10,431 bases of DNA from Baffinella frigidus. Its lineage: Eukaryota; Cryptophyceae; Cryptomonadales; Baffinellaceae. A program made the position numbers and the translations under genes. This document shows positions 5,400-10,220 of this stretch, one piece after another (within the stretch, counting starts at the first letter, position 1; each line of letters begins with the position of its first letter). The stretch covers positions 279,603 to 290,033 of the forward strand of contig MU646402.1 in NCBI GenBank assembly GCA_026770585.1, read 5' to 3'. The notes beneath the pieces are model-generated. The model ran no database searches. It saw only the letters and a program-made list of their open reading frames with translations, and was not told the DNA's origin.

Positions 5400-6120
5400 T
5401 AGATTGGAGGTGGGGGTTTAATTTTGTAAAACACCACATGATGTGTTCTTTGACTTTGAAAACCACTGCCTTGAGGGGGAATTGACTTTTGCAAACCCCT
5501 TCCAAGAATCTGGCGTGGCAGCGGACTACGAAGGGAAAATGTGTTCAAATTTCAGCCATTTTCCGTTACCTTATCCGTAGGAACCCCCCCTATGTCCCTA
5601 CGGTTTGCCTACTGTAGGGTCGTAGGTCGTATCGCTCAAGGGTCACACGAAATCCCTTCGAAGTCCGATGTGTGGCTAGAGCCGTTTCACAACGCAAGGC
5701 CATTTCAGGAGCCCTTTGCAAGCCCTTTGCAGAGCTCCCGTTTTCAGTTGTGATGGCTACCAAAGGGCCCCCCTTGTCAGTTCTGACGGCTACCAAATCA
5801 GAGAACACCTGGACCGATGTCGACCTTGTTGTACTTTGGGAACCAGAAAACAGCCACACGGTGGACTACGGACCTTTCATCAAAAGTCAACTTACCCAGG
5901 GGTAATTAACTTTCAAGATTTTCTAGTGCAAATTTGGTCACGTTATACGCTAAATCTAGCGTAGTCGAAACCCTTATAGTCCACCGAGTGGTAGGCCATC
6001 ACAGACGTGGTTTGTTTAGAACCTGCTTCGCCGATGTTTACAATTGTTCAGCTGCGTTCACTGTCGTCCGATCTGAAAACCCGCTGACGTTCCAGCTGAC
6101 CCGAACAACACACGTCTGAA
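5400..6120. other. Long stretch without a supported gene
   Basis: Several overlapping frames of 60-89 codons exist on both strands, none with recognisable motifs. Visible structure: GACTTTGAAAACCACTGCC...GAATTGACTTTTGCAAACCCC (5448-5500), which resembles 9881-9925; a small CCGTAGG/CCCTACGG inverted repeat (5575-5600) recalling the foldback family; a doubled TTCAGTTSTGAYGGCTACCAAA (about 5743 and 5775); and the hairpin TACGCTA-AATC-TAGCGTA (5946-5963). Confidence 0.45.
5852..5995. repeat. Weak inverted repeat, possible foldback remnant
   Basis: CCACACGGTGGACTACGGAC (from about 5854) pairs with the reverse complement of CTTATAGTCCACCGAGTGG (about 5971-5989). The core is CGGTGGACTA over about 10 bp and matches are scattered to either side. 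The hairpin at 5946-5963 lies inside. The ends are not defined well enough to call an element. Confidence 0.35.
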
Positions 6121-6182
6121 CAGGTGGGGAGGCCTCATGACCGGGTCCCGTCCGAGAAACGCACGCCAAAACACACCTCATC

Positions 6183-6320
6183 ATGAGTCACGTCCCGCAA
6201 ACGCACCGATTCATGAGTCACGTCCCGCAACCACACCTGTTGGCCAGTCACATCCTGCAAAACACACACCGGTTGACGAGTCACATCCTGAAACAAGCAC
6301 CGGTTGATGAGTCACGTCCT
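6183..6320 (+). repeat. Diverged repeat of about 30 bp, five copies
   Basis: CATGAGTCACGTCCCGCAAAC and relatives recur about every 28-33 bp (near 6182, 6211, 6243, 6277 and 6306), with GTCACRTCCYGCA as the conserved word. The last copy ends in CCTGCACAG, the proposed acceptor of the first exon candidate. If the gene model holds, this repeat is intronic. Confidence 0.75.
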
Positions 6321-6326
6321 GCACAG

Positions 6327-6405
6327 GTGGAGAGACCCGATATCCGCGCGGAGTGTCTGCGGCTGCTCCACCGCTTCTTCGCGCCTGGGGAGCCTGAGAC
6401 TTTAG
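6327..6405 (+). CDS. HEAT-like protein, exon candidate a (partial)
   Basis: Reading from 6327 gives V-E-R-P-DIRAECLRLLHRFFAPGEPETL, with the amphipathic D-x-R-x-x-x-L-x-x-L spacing of an alpha-solenoid (HEAT/ARM) helix. The segment is bounded by CACAG| on the left and TTTAG|GTGACC on the right, the latter a plausible donor. It leaves one base (G) that joins GG at 6540 to form a glycine codon, keeping the frame. HEAT proteins act as scaffolds in complexes such as condensin or transport receptors; nothing here identifies which. The start of the gene is not visible. Confidence 0.42.
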
Positions 6406-6539
6406 GTGACCCGAAACCCCAAACCCCAAACCCCAAACCCCAAACCCCAAACCCCAAACCCCAAACCCCACACCCCAAACCCCGAACCCCAAACCCCAAA
6501 CCCAAAACCCCAGACCCCAAACCCTCAACCATAAACCAG
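6406..6539 (+). other. Candidate 134-nt GT-AG intron made of CCCCAAA heptamers
   Basis: It begins GTGACC and ends AAACCAG|GG. Almost everything between is CCCCAAA with a few variants (CCCCACA, CCCGAAC, CCCAAAA). Removing it joins 6405 to 6540 in frame. A terminal pyrimidine tract is weak, since the heptamers themselves supply the C-richness. If real, a telomere-like satellite has become an intron or has expanded inside one. Confidence 0.4.
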
Positions 6540-6596
6540 GGCTGATCTACCTGCAGACGCTCGACTCACTCCCAGCCGTGCGCAAAGCCGCCGCAG
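6540..6596 (+). CDS. HEAT-like protein, exon candidate b
   Basis: After the shared glycine codon this reads LIYLQTLDSLPAVRKAAA, containing the V-R-x-A-A-A helix signature typical of HEAT motifs. Unspliced, the frame would run on through GGC AAA CTC to a TGA at 6605. Spliced at GCAG|GCAAAC, a GC-type donor, it joins any of three AG acceptors downstream and gives the stronger helix VRKAAAEALARM. Phase is preserved (one base carried over). Confidence 0.42.
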
Positions 6597-6729
6597 GCAA
6601 ACTCTGAACCTAAACCCTAAGCCCTAAACCCCAAACCTTCAACCCCAAGCCCTAAACCCTGAACCCGAACCCCTAAAACTCAAACCCTGACCCCTGAACC
6701 CCGAACCCGAAACCCCTCTGTTTTACCAG

Positions 6730-6758
6730 AGGCACTCGCATGATGGTGGCAGAAACGC
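6730..6758 (+). pseudogene. Truncated copy 1 of the exon c start
   Basis: From the acceptor at 6729 the spliced frame reads EALA and then TGA. Compared with the next two copies it lacks about four bases around the CGYATGG word, so it is frameshifted. A broken duplicate that may be skipped in splicing. Confidence 0.45.
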
Positions 6759-6864
6759 GCGGGGCATGAGAAAACCTCTAAACCCCCATCTCCACATCCC
6801 CAACCCTCAAATCCTACACCCCTAAACCCCAGCCTCTGAACTCTGAACCCCTCCGCCTTTCCAG

Positions 6865-6912
6865 AGGCACTTTCACGCATGGTGGGGGTAGAGACGAAAC
6901 CCAAACCCTAAA
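6865..6912 (+). pseudogene. Truncated copy 2 of the exon c start
   Basis: The spliced frame reads EALSRMVGVETKPKP and then stops at TAA where heptamers begin. It matches exon c over E-A-L-x-R-M-x-G-x-E-T-K (differences S/A, V/A) and lacks the HEAT-like core that follows in the third copy. Probably an incomplete tandem duplicate. Confidence 0.45.
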
Positions 6913-6972
6913 CCCCAAACCCTAACGCCTAACCCCAACATCAAAACCCTCACCCCTCAACCCCTCTCACAG

Positions 6973-7076
6973 AAGCGCTAGCGCGTATGGCGGGGGCAGA
7001 GACCAAGGGGGCAGTTATCGTCGGAACAGCTCTCCTCCACGACCCTAAGGGCATTGTGCGCGCGGCCGCTGCAGAG
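6973..7076 (+). CDS. HEAT-like protein, exon candidate c (module 1)
   Basis: From the acceptor at 6972 and with the base carried from exon b, the frame reads EALARMAGAETKGAVIV, then GTALLHDPKGIVRAAAAEVP. The last segment has a textbook HEAT pattern, with D-P-K-G-I-V-R-A-A-A-A-E-V resembling the D-x-x-x-V-R-x-x-A-A-x-x-L signature. A possible but weak donor is GCAGAG|GTGCCC at 7076. Without splicing the frame stays open to a TAG near 7160 through PAYSQVDMLGSRYKSGNF. Three further copies of the core follow. The family assignment is by motif only; no specific protein is recognised. Confidence 0.45.
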
Positions 7077-7225
7077 GTGCCCGCCTATTCTCAAGTTGAC
7101 ATGCTGGGTTCACGGTACAAATCCGGCAACTTTAGAGTTGAGGGTTTCGGGTTTAGAGTTTAGGGGGTTGGAGTAGAAAAGTGACCGGGCTCACCAGATT
7201 GGTGAGACCGAATAGACTGGGACAG
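7077..7225 (+). other. Spacer between modules 1 and 2
   Basis: It holds the CCTATTCTCAAG...GGTACAAATCCGGCAACTTT motif (7084-7130), a short G-rich tract in the reversed telomere-like orientation (TTTAGAGTTGAGGGTTTCGG, from 7131) and CCGGGCTCACCAGATTGGTG..AGACCGAATAGACTG (from about 7187). It ends in GGGACAG|, a possible acceptor. The first and third parts recur in the same order at 1045-1145. Confidence 0.5.
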
Positions 7226-7304
7226 AGCGAGGTGGTGGTCGTCGGAACAGCTCTCCTCCACGACCCTAAGGGCATTGTGCGCGCGGCCGCTGCAGAAGTG
7301 CCCC
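7226..7304 (+). CDS. HEAT-like module 2
   Basis: The frame reads SEVVVV then GTALLHDPKGIVRAAAAEVP. Over the 20-codon core it differs from module 1 only by GAG to GAA (both Glu). The left part differs (SEVVVV versus GAVIV) and follows GGGACAG|AGC, a possible phase-0 acceptor. The frame runs on to about 7378 through PPSTLTPYTLPTL, where heptamer DNA is being read. It is either a tandem duplicate exon or a recent duplicate without function; identity at the protein level is complete. Confidence 0.4.
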
Positions 7305-7400
7305 CGTCAACCCTCACACCCTACACCCTACCGACCCTCTGCAGAGGTGCACAAACCCAACCAGACGTGGGACTCTAGAGGAGGCAATCTAGCTCGGGTT

Positions 7401-7573
7401 GACCGACTTTTCGCAAGGCGACATGCTGGGCGGTACGAATCCGTCAACTTTGGAGTAGAAATGTGCCCGAATAGGCTGGGATGGAGCGAAGTAGTCACTG
7501 TGGGGACAGTTCTCCTCCACGACCCTCCACGACTCCAAGGGCATTGTGCGCGCTGCTGATGCAGATGTGCCCC
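7401..7573 (+). pseudogene. HEAT-like module 3, frameshifted
   Basis: This copy starts with the degraded motif GACTTTTCGCAAGG..GACATGCTGGG, continues through AGC GAA GTA GTC ACT GTG (SEVVTV, as in module 2), then GTVLLHDP. Near 7527-7536 it contains about ten extra bases (a repeat of CCACGAC...) that break the frame, so the direct reading ends at TGA. Beyond the insertion GIVRAADADVP is still recognisable. Unlike the other copies it has amino-acid changes, as expected of a decayed copy. Confidence 0.55.
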
Positions 7574-7618
7574 CGTCAACCCCTCAACCCTACACCCTAC
7601 CGACTCTACCTACCCTAG

Positions 7619-7724
7619 GACAGCTCTCCTTCACGACCCGAAGGGTATTGTGCGCGCGGCCGCTGCTGAAGTGCCCGCCTATTCTCAAGGTGACATGCTG
7701 AGGGAAGGGCGCGGTAGGCCGTAG
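7619..7724 (+). CDS. HEAT-like module 4
   Basis: After CTACCCTAG| (a possible acceptor at 7618) the frame reads TALLHDPKGIVRAAAAEVP, then AYSQGDMLREGRGRP and a stop at 7722. Over the HEAT-like core it differs from module 1 at five nucleotides (CTC/CTT, CCT/CCG, GGC/GGT, GCA/GCT, GAG/GAA), all synonymous third positions. That pattern favours selection on the protein. The right end runs into a foldback element at about 7713, which supplies the stop and may have truncated the gene. Confidence 0.45.
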
Positions 7725-7827
7725 GGTCCTAGGGGGGGTCCTACGAAACGTTAGGTCCTAGGAGCCCTACGGCCTGCCGTAGGCAATACCGTAGGCCTAA
7801 CTACCCAGGTTTCAGGACGTTGCCCTA
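7713..7827. mobile_element. Partial copy of the TA-flanked foldback family (right half)
   Basis: GGCCGTAGGGTCCTAGG (about 7718-7735) pairs with CCTAGGAGCCCTACGGCC (about 7758-7775). The right arm then continues GCCGTAGGCAATACCGTAGG, CCTAACTACCC and TTTCAGGACGTTGCCC|TA as in the intact element. The outer left arm is missing. It lies directly after module 4. Confidence 0.75.
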
Positions 7828-7861
7828 TTAATGTTAGGGATGGGTGTAAGCGTGTTTCTGT

Positions 7862-7900
7862 CCCACGGCGTATCGGCAGGTGTCGTTGGCAGTGGGCGGC
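7862..7900 (+). repeat. GTGTTTCTGYCCCAC / GGCAGGTGYYGTTGGCAG family
   Basis: AAGCGTGTTTCTGTCCCACG (about 7848) and GTATCGGCAGGTGTCGTTGG followed by CAGTGGGCGG (7870-7899) recur together at 8752-8800 and in part at 8467-8483 and 8656-8690. These short blocks are the background into which the nearby foldbacks appear inserted. Confidence 0.65.
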
Positions 7901-7910
7901 TCTGTATCTT

Positions 7911-8060
7911 CCACCAACCCTCACGGCTTGGGCAAATCGACGATTTTCGATTTCCCGATTTCAAGGGGAATTGGAGCCGTTGAAGTCGGATTCCGACGTC
8001 AACCCCCTTGAAATCCCGAATCGAAAATCGTCGATTTGCCCAAGCCGTGAGGGTTTGTGG
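7911..8060. mobile_element. Foldback element, 58-bp arms
   Basis: The left arm 7911-7968 (CCACCAACCCTCACGGCTTG...) pairs with 8003-8060 (...CAAGCCGTGAGGGTTTGTGG) with only a few mismatches. The spacer of 34 bp holds the minor palindrome TCGGATTCCGA. A frame of 121 codons on the minus strand runs through it; that is translated palindrome and not a gene. Termini and target duplication are unclear. Confidence 0.8.
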
Positions 8061-8154
8061 TTGTTCTGCAGCGTCACCGTGTGAAGCGTGTGTCCCTCTC
8101 TCGCCGCCTCTGGTTGTTTTCGGACGAAAACAATCAAACAATGGCATACGTCGA

Positions 8155-8290
8155 CGGTTGAGTACCAGTGCTGTCAAGAGTTTAGGGTGAGTACCAGCGC
8201 CCTCAAGGGTTTAGGCGTCGACGGTTGATTGCCAGCGCCGTCAACCGTCGACGCCTAACGCCGTCAACCGTCGCCGTCAACGCTTGCCGG
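8155..8290 (+). repeat. GTACCAGYGC..TCAA tandem units with an 18-bp inverted repeat
   Basis: GAGTACCAGTGCTGTCAAGAG, GAGTACCAGCGCCCTCAAGGG and GATTGCCAGCGCCGTCAACCG follow one another at about 30-37 bp. TTAGGCGTCGACGGTTGA (8211-8228) and TCAACCGTCGACGCCTAA (8241-8258) form a perfect inverted repeat around a 12-bp loop. Further CGCCGTCAACCGTCG words trail after it. Confidence 0.85.
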
Positions 8291-8304
8291 TGTTTTATTG
8301 TTTT

Positions 8305-8377
8305 CGTGAACGTCCGCGTGACCGGTCACGCGGACGCCGAAGCCAACTGTCCGAGGTGACTGCCTTGGCAGTCACCT
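8305..8377. repeat. Perfect 26-bp palindrome and adjacent hairpin
   Basis: 8311-8336 is exactly self-complementary around ACCGGT, with CGTCCGCGTGACCG as its left half. A second hairpin follows with 11-bp arms, AGGTGACTGCC (8354-8364), TT, GGCAGTCACCT (8367-8377). The first is the paralogue of 3024-3052, where the palindrome is imperfect. The word ACGCTTGCCGGTGTTTTATT occurs on both sides (about 8280 and 8414). Confidence 0.9.
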
Positions 8378-8483
8378 GCTTGCCAGGCCAGGGAGGCACC
8401 GAATCACCAACTGCTACGCTTGCCGGTGTTTTATTATTTTTCGGTGGCGAACAGATGTGAAAACCACTCTATCGGCAGGTGCT

Positions 8484-8655
8484 AGAGCGCTGTGCAGAGA
8501 AGTTGGCCACTGGAAATAATGGGAAATCGAGAAATTGGAGCCATTTTGTCAACTTTTGAGAAATTTAGTACCACGTATTTCTCAAAAGTGGACAAAATGG
8601 CTCCAATTTCTCCATTTTCCTCTTTCCCGGTGGCCAACTTCTCTGCACCGCGCTC
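8484..8655. mobile_element. Foldback element, about 80-bp arms, flanked by a direct repeat
   Basis: Arms 8484-8564 and 8577-8655 pair as AGAGCGC.GTGCAGAGAAG..., GGAGCCATTTTGTC.ACTTTTG and GAGAAAT, with a 12-bp loop TTAGTACCACGT. CTCTATCGRCAGGTGCT flanks it on both sides (8467-8483 and 8653-8669, one mismatch, overlapping the terminal CTCT). This could be a 13-17 bp target duplication or pre-existing repeats. The frames of 107 and 132 codons here are translated arms. Confidence 0.82.
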
Positions 8656-8816
8656 TATCGACAGGTGCTGTTGGCAGTGGGCGGCCGCCCGTGAACGATC
8701 AAGTTCTGGCGGAATAGTAGTAGTTTGTTCGTGTCCCGTCAGCGCTTTGAAGCGTGTTTCTGCCCCACCGCGTATTTGGCAGGTACTATTGGCAGTTGGA
8801 GGCAAAGATGACCCTT

Positions 8817-9117
8817 CTACCGTCCGGTCCGTCCTTCGTCTCTTCTCCTCGTTATTACCCTCAGAGCCCTTTCAAAAGTGGCCAACTTAAGTTGACTACC
8901 TACTAGGTTCGTCCCCTCTCATACAGTCTCCCGCACCTCTCCTGACGAACCCTCCCTTTTCCTGGTACAAAGCCAGCTCGTATTCGTTATTCGCCTGGCG
9001 CGAAATCTGTCTGGTTCACTCGACTGTCTCCACTTTCTGCACTCACGTGTTTCGATTTTGTGGCCGACCCCGATTGGTTCTTCTCTTCTTCTCTATAAAT
9101 CTCAGAGTTTGGAGGAA
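8817..9117 (+). promoter_or_regulatory. Tandem promoter-like unit A
   Basis: The unit begins CTACCGTCCGGTCCGTCC and carries, in order, GGCGCGAAA (8997-9005, a perfect E2F-type site TTTCGCGCC on the minus strand), a G-box CACGTG (9044-9049), an inverted CCAAT box ATTGG (9073-9077), a pyrimidine patch TTCTTCTCTTCTTCTC and TATAAAT (9094-9100). This order resembles a plant-type core promoter of a cell-cycle gene. No convincing ORF follows; the next repeat unit starts about 20 bp later. Function is inferred from motifs only. Confidence 0.45.
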
Positions 9118-9121
9118 CCGG

Positions 9122-9502
9122 CTACCGTCCGGTCCGTCCCCTCACCCACAGTCTCCCGCACCTCTCCTGACCAACCTTTCCTTTTCCTCGTACAACCACT
9201 CGAGGCTAGAAATGAGACCATTTTAAAACTGGGATTCTTTTACAAGTAAAGAAAAAAGAAGAGATGTGTAGTAATTTTCACACCAATAGGGGCGGTTGGT
9301 CACGTTGCTGGGGGAATTCCCCCAGCTACGTGACCAAACCTGCCCGTGACTGGTACTGAATTTAACAACACCACATTTAAAATGGTCCCATTTCTAGCCT
9401 CGAGTGGAAAGCCTGCGTGAGATCTAGCTAACACAGGCAGGCTTTTTACATCCACCTGGCTCTTTTTCACCCCGACGATAACGAATTTGTAGGACGACCC
9501 TG
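9122..9502 (+). repeat. Truncated promoter-like unit B, interrupted by a foldback
   Basis: CTACCGTCCGGTCCGTCCCC, CAGTCTCCCGCACCTCTCCT and TTTTCCTCGTACAA match units A and C. The unit is then split by the foldback at 9196-9407 and afterwards continues AAGCCTGC before diverging. It lacks the E2F, CCAAT and TATA block. AAAGCCTGC...GCAGGCTTTTT (about 9408-9447) forms a hairpin of uncertain meaning. Confidence 0.7.
9196..9407. mobile_element. 212-bp foldback element with a 2-bp target duplication
   Basis: Its termini are CCACTCGAGGCTAGAAATG at 9196 and the reverse complement ending at 9407, extending to ACCATTTTAAA. The centre is a near-perfect palindrome (9294-9340), with GCTGGGGGAATTCCCCCAGC exact at 9307-9326. 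Flanks read GTACAA|...|AAAGCCTG. The uninterrupted paralogues read GTACAAAGCC (8965-8974) and TGCAAAGCC (9570-9578). The insertion therefore duplicated AA. It has no coding capacity. Confidence 0.88.
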
Positions 9503-9738
9503 CTACCGTGCGGTCCGTCCCCTCTCACACTGTGCCCTGACCTCTCCTGACCAACCTCACTTTTCCTTTTGCAAAGCCTGCTCGCATTCGTTATTCGCCT
9601 GGCGCGAAATCTGCCTGGTTCACTCGATTTTCTCCACTTCGATGCCAACCCCGCTATCAGCCCCCGACGTGACGTGTTGCGACCGTGTGACCGACCCCGA
9701 TTGGTTCTTCTCTTCTTTTTTATAAACCCGGTCTGGAG
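9503..9738 (+). promoter_or_regulatory. Tandem promoter-like unit C
   Basis: It has the same order as unit A: CTACCGTGCGGTCCGTCC, ATTCGTTATTCGCCT, GGCGCGAAA (9601-9609), then GACGTGACGTG (9666-9676, CRE/as-1-like in place of the G-box of unit A), ATTGG (9700-9704), TTCTTCTCTTC and TATAAA (9721-9726). The ATTGG-to-TATA spacing of 21 bp is identical in A and C, though the bases between differ. A 47-codon frame starts 13 bp after the TATA box. Non-coding satellite is the main alternative. Confidence 0.45.
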
Positions 9739-9882
9739 ATGAATGATCCAAAAGTGTACGAGCCTTCAGATGATTGGGTTGGTAGGCTATGGTACCCACT
9801 CCAGGCCCTTGGGCAGGGTATTCCATGTGCGTTCTTGGAGCCGTTTGTGCGTTTGTGGAGCCGTTTTTCTGCTAAAAGATGA
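9739..9882 (+). CDS. Small open frame of 47 codons after unit C
   Basis: ATG at 9739 opens a frame beginning MNDPKVYEPSDDWVGRLWYP and ending LWSRFSAKR before TGA. The composition is ordinary (acidic start, aromatic middle) and unlike the repeat peptides. There is no recognised domain. The ATG lies only about 13 bp after the TATA box, which would usually be upstream of the transcription start, so translation from this ATG is doubtful. An overlapping minus-strand frame of similar size also exists. Confidence 0.2.
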   Translation: MNDPKVYEPSDDWVGRLWYPLQALGQGIPCAFLEPFVRLWSRFSAKR

Positions 9883-9925
9883 CTTTTGAGAACCATTTCC
9901 CCTGAAAATTGACTTTTGAATACCC
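9881..9925 (+). repeat. GACTTTTGAGAACC motif paralogous to 5448-5500
   Basis: GACTTTTGAGAACCATTTCC...GAAAATTGACTTTTGAATACCCC matches GACTTTGAAAACCACTGCC...GAATTGACTTTTGCAAACCCC at about 5448-5500. Both contain two GACTTT words about 28 bp apart and a C run on the right. It is an interspersed repeat of unknown origin. Confidence 0.55.
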
Positions 9926-9975
9926 CCCCCTCCAGCCCTGCGTGGACCTCCCCCATAGCTACACGAAAAACAGTA

Positions 9976-10006
9976 CCCATGTATCCCATGAATCGCGATA
10001 CATGGG
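9976..10006. repeat. 10-bp perfect inverted repeat
   Basis: CCCATGTATC (9976-9985) and GATACATGGG (9997-10006) are exact reverse complements around an 11-bp loop. It is isolated, and no family membership or regulatory role can be read from the sequence. Confidence 0.85.
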
Positions 10007-10059
10007 CTCCGTTTCTGGAGTGAGCGTAAATGCAATTGTTTCACCGACTACTCCCTGAT

Positions 10060-10098
10060 GACAGGAGAGTGGCCAAGATCCTGGCCTCGACGCCCTCA
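10060..10098 (+). repeat. ACAGGAGAGTRGCC repeat, copy 1 (RRVAKILAS frame)
   Basis: ACAGGAGAGTGGCCAAGATC followed by CTGGCCTCGACGCCCTC recurs at 10221-10258 with a single change. Plus-strand frames give DRRVAKILASTPS, a solenoid-like string. The minus strand gives EGVEARILATLLS, also helix-like. Since both strands look plausible, coding is undecided. Each copy follows ACAG, a possible acceptor. Confidence 0.55.
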
Positions 10099-10220
10099 CC
10101 CCAACACGAGCAATAATATTTATGTGTACAATGAAACCATTTTAGCACGAAACGTCGCGTTTGACATTCAGATTTGGGCACAGTTGGGTGCCACATACCC
10201 ATTCTAAACCCGAAACCGTG
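10099..10220. other. Spacer between the two repeats
   Basis: An AT-rich part (AATAATATTTATGTG) precedes CACGAAACGTCGCGTTTGAC, which recalls, in the inverse sense, the AACGCGACGTTTTGTTTCGTG word at 351-371. No gene is seen. Confidence 0.4.

Larger units (their letters stand above)
6597..6972 (+). other. Candidate GC-AG intron with three acceptor copies
   Basis: This heptamer-rich stretch carries three near-copies of a pyrimidine tract, an AG, and the same exon start: CTGTTTTACCAG|AGGCAC (AG at 6728-6729), CCGCCTTTCCAG|AGGCAC (6863-6864) and CCCTCTCACAG|AAGCGC (6971-6972). The repeated spacing unit is about 108-135 bp. Use of the last acceptor gives the longest open frame. The first two lead quickly to stops. 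Confidence 0.38.

Noticed and set aside
6183-6320. CRISPR-like array
   Set aside because: Units of about 30 bp are contiguous and diverged with no regular unique spacers. The DNA is eukaryotic.
7812-8177. 121-codon minus-strand frame
   Set aside because: Most of it is the 58-bp-arm palindrome at 7911-8060. No domain is seen.
8482-8890. 132-codon (+) and 107-codon (-) frames
   Set aside because: They read through the arms of a foldback element in both directions, giving mirrored peptides such as KVDKMAPIS on both strands.
9408-9449. Intrinsic (bacterial-type) terminator: GCCTGC...GCAGGCTTTTT
   Set aside because: The context is eukaryotic and the stem encloses about 20 bp. It is better seen as a hairpin created beside the foldback insertion.
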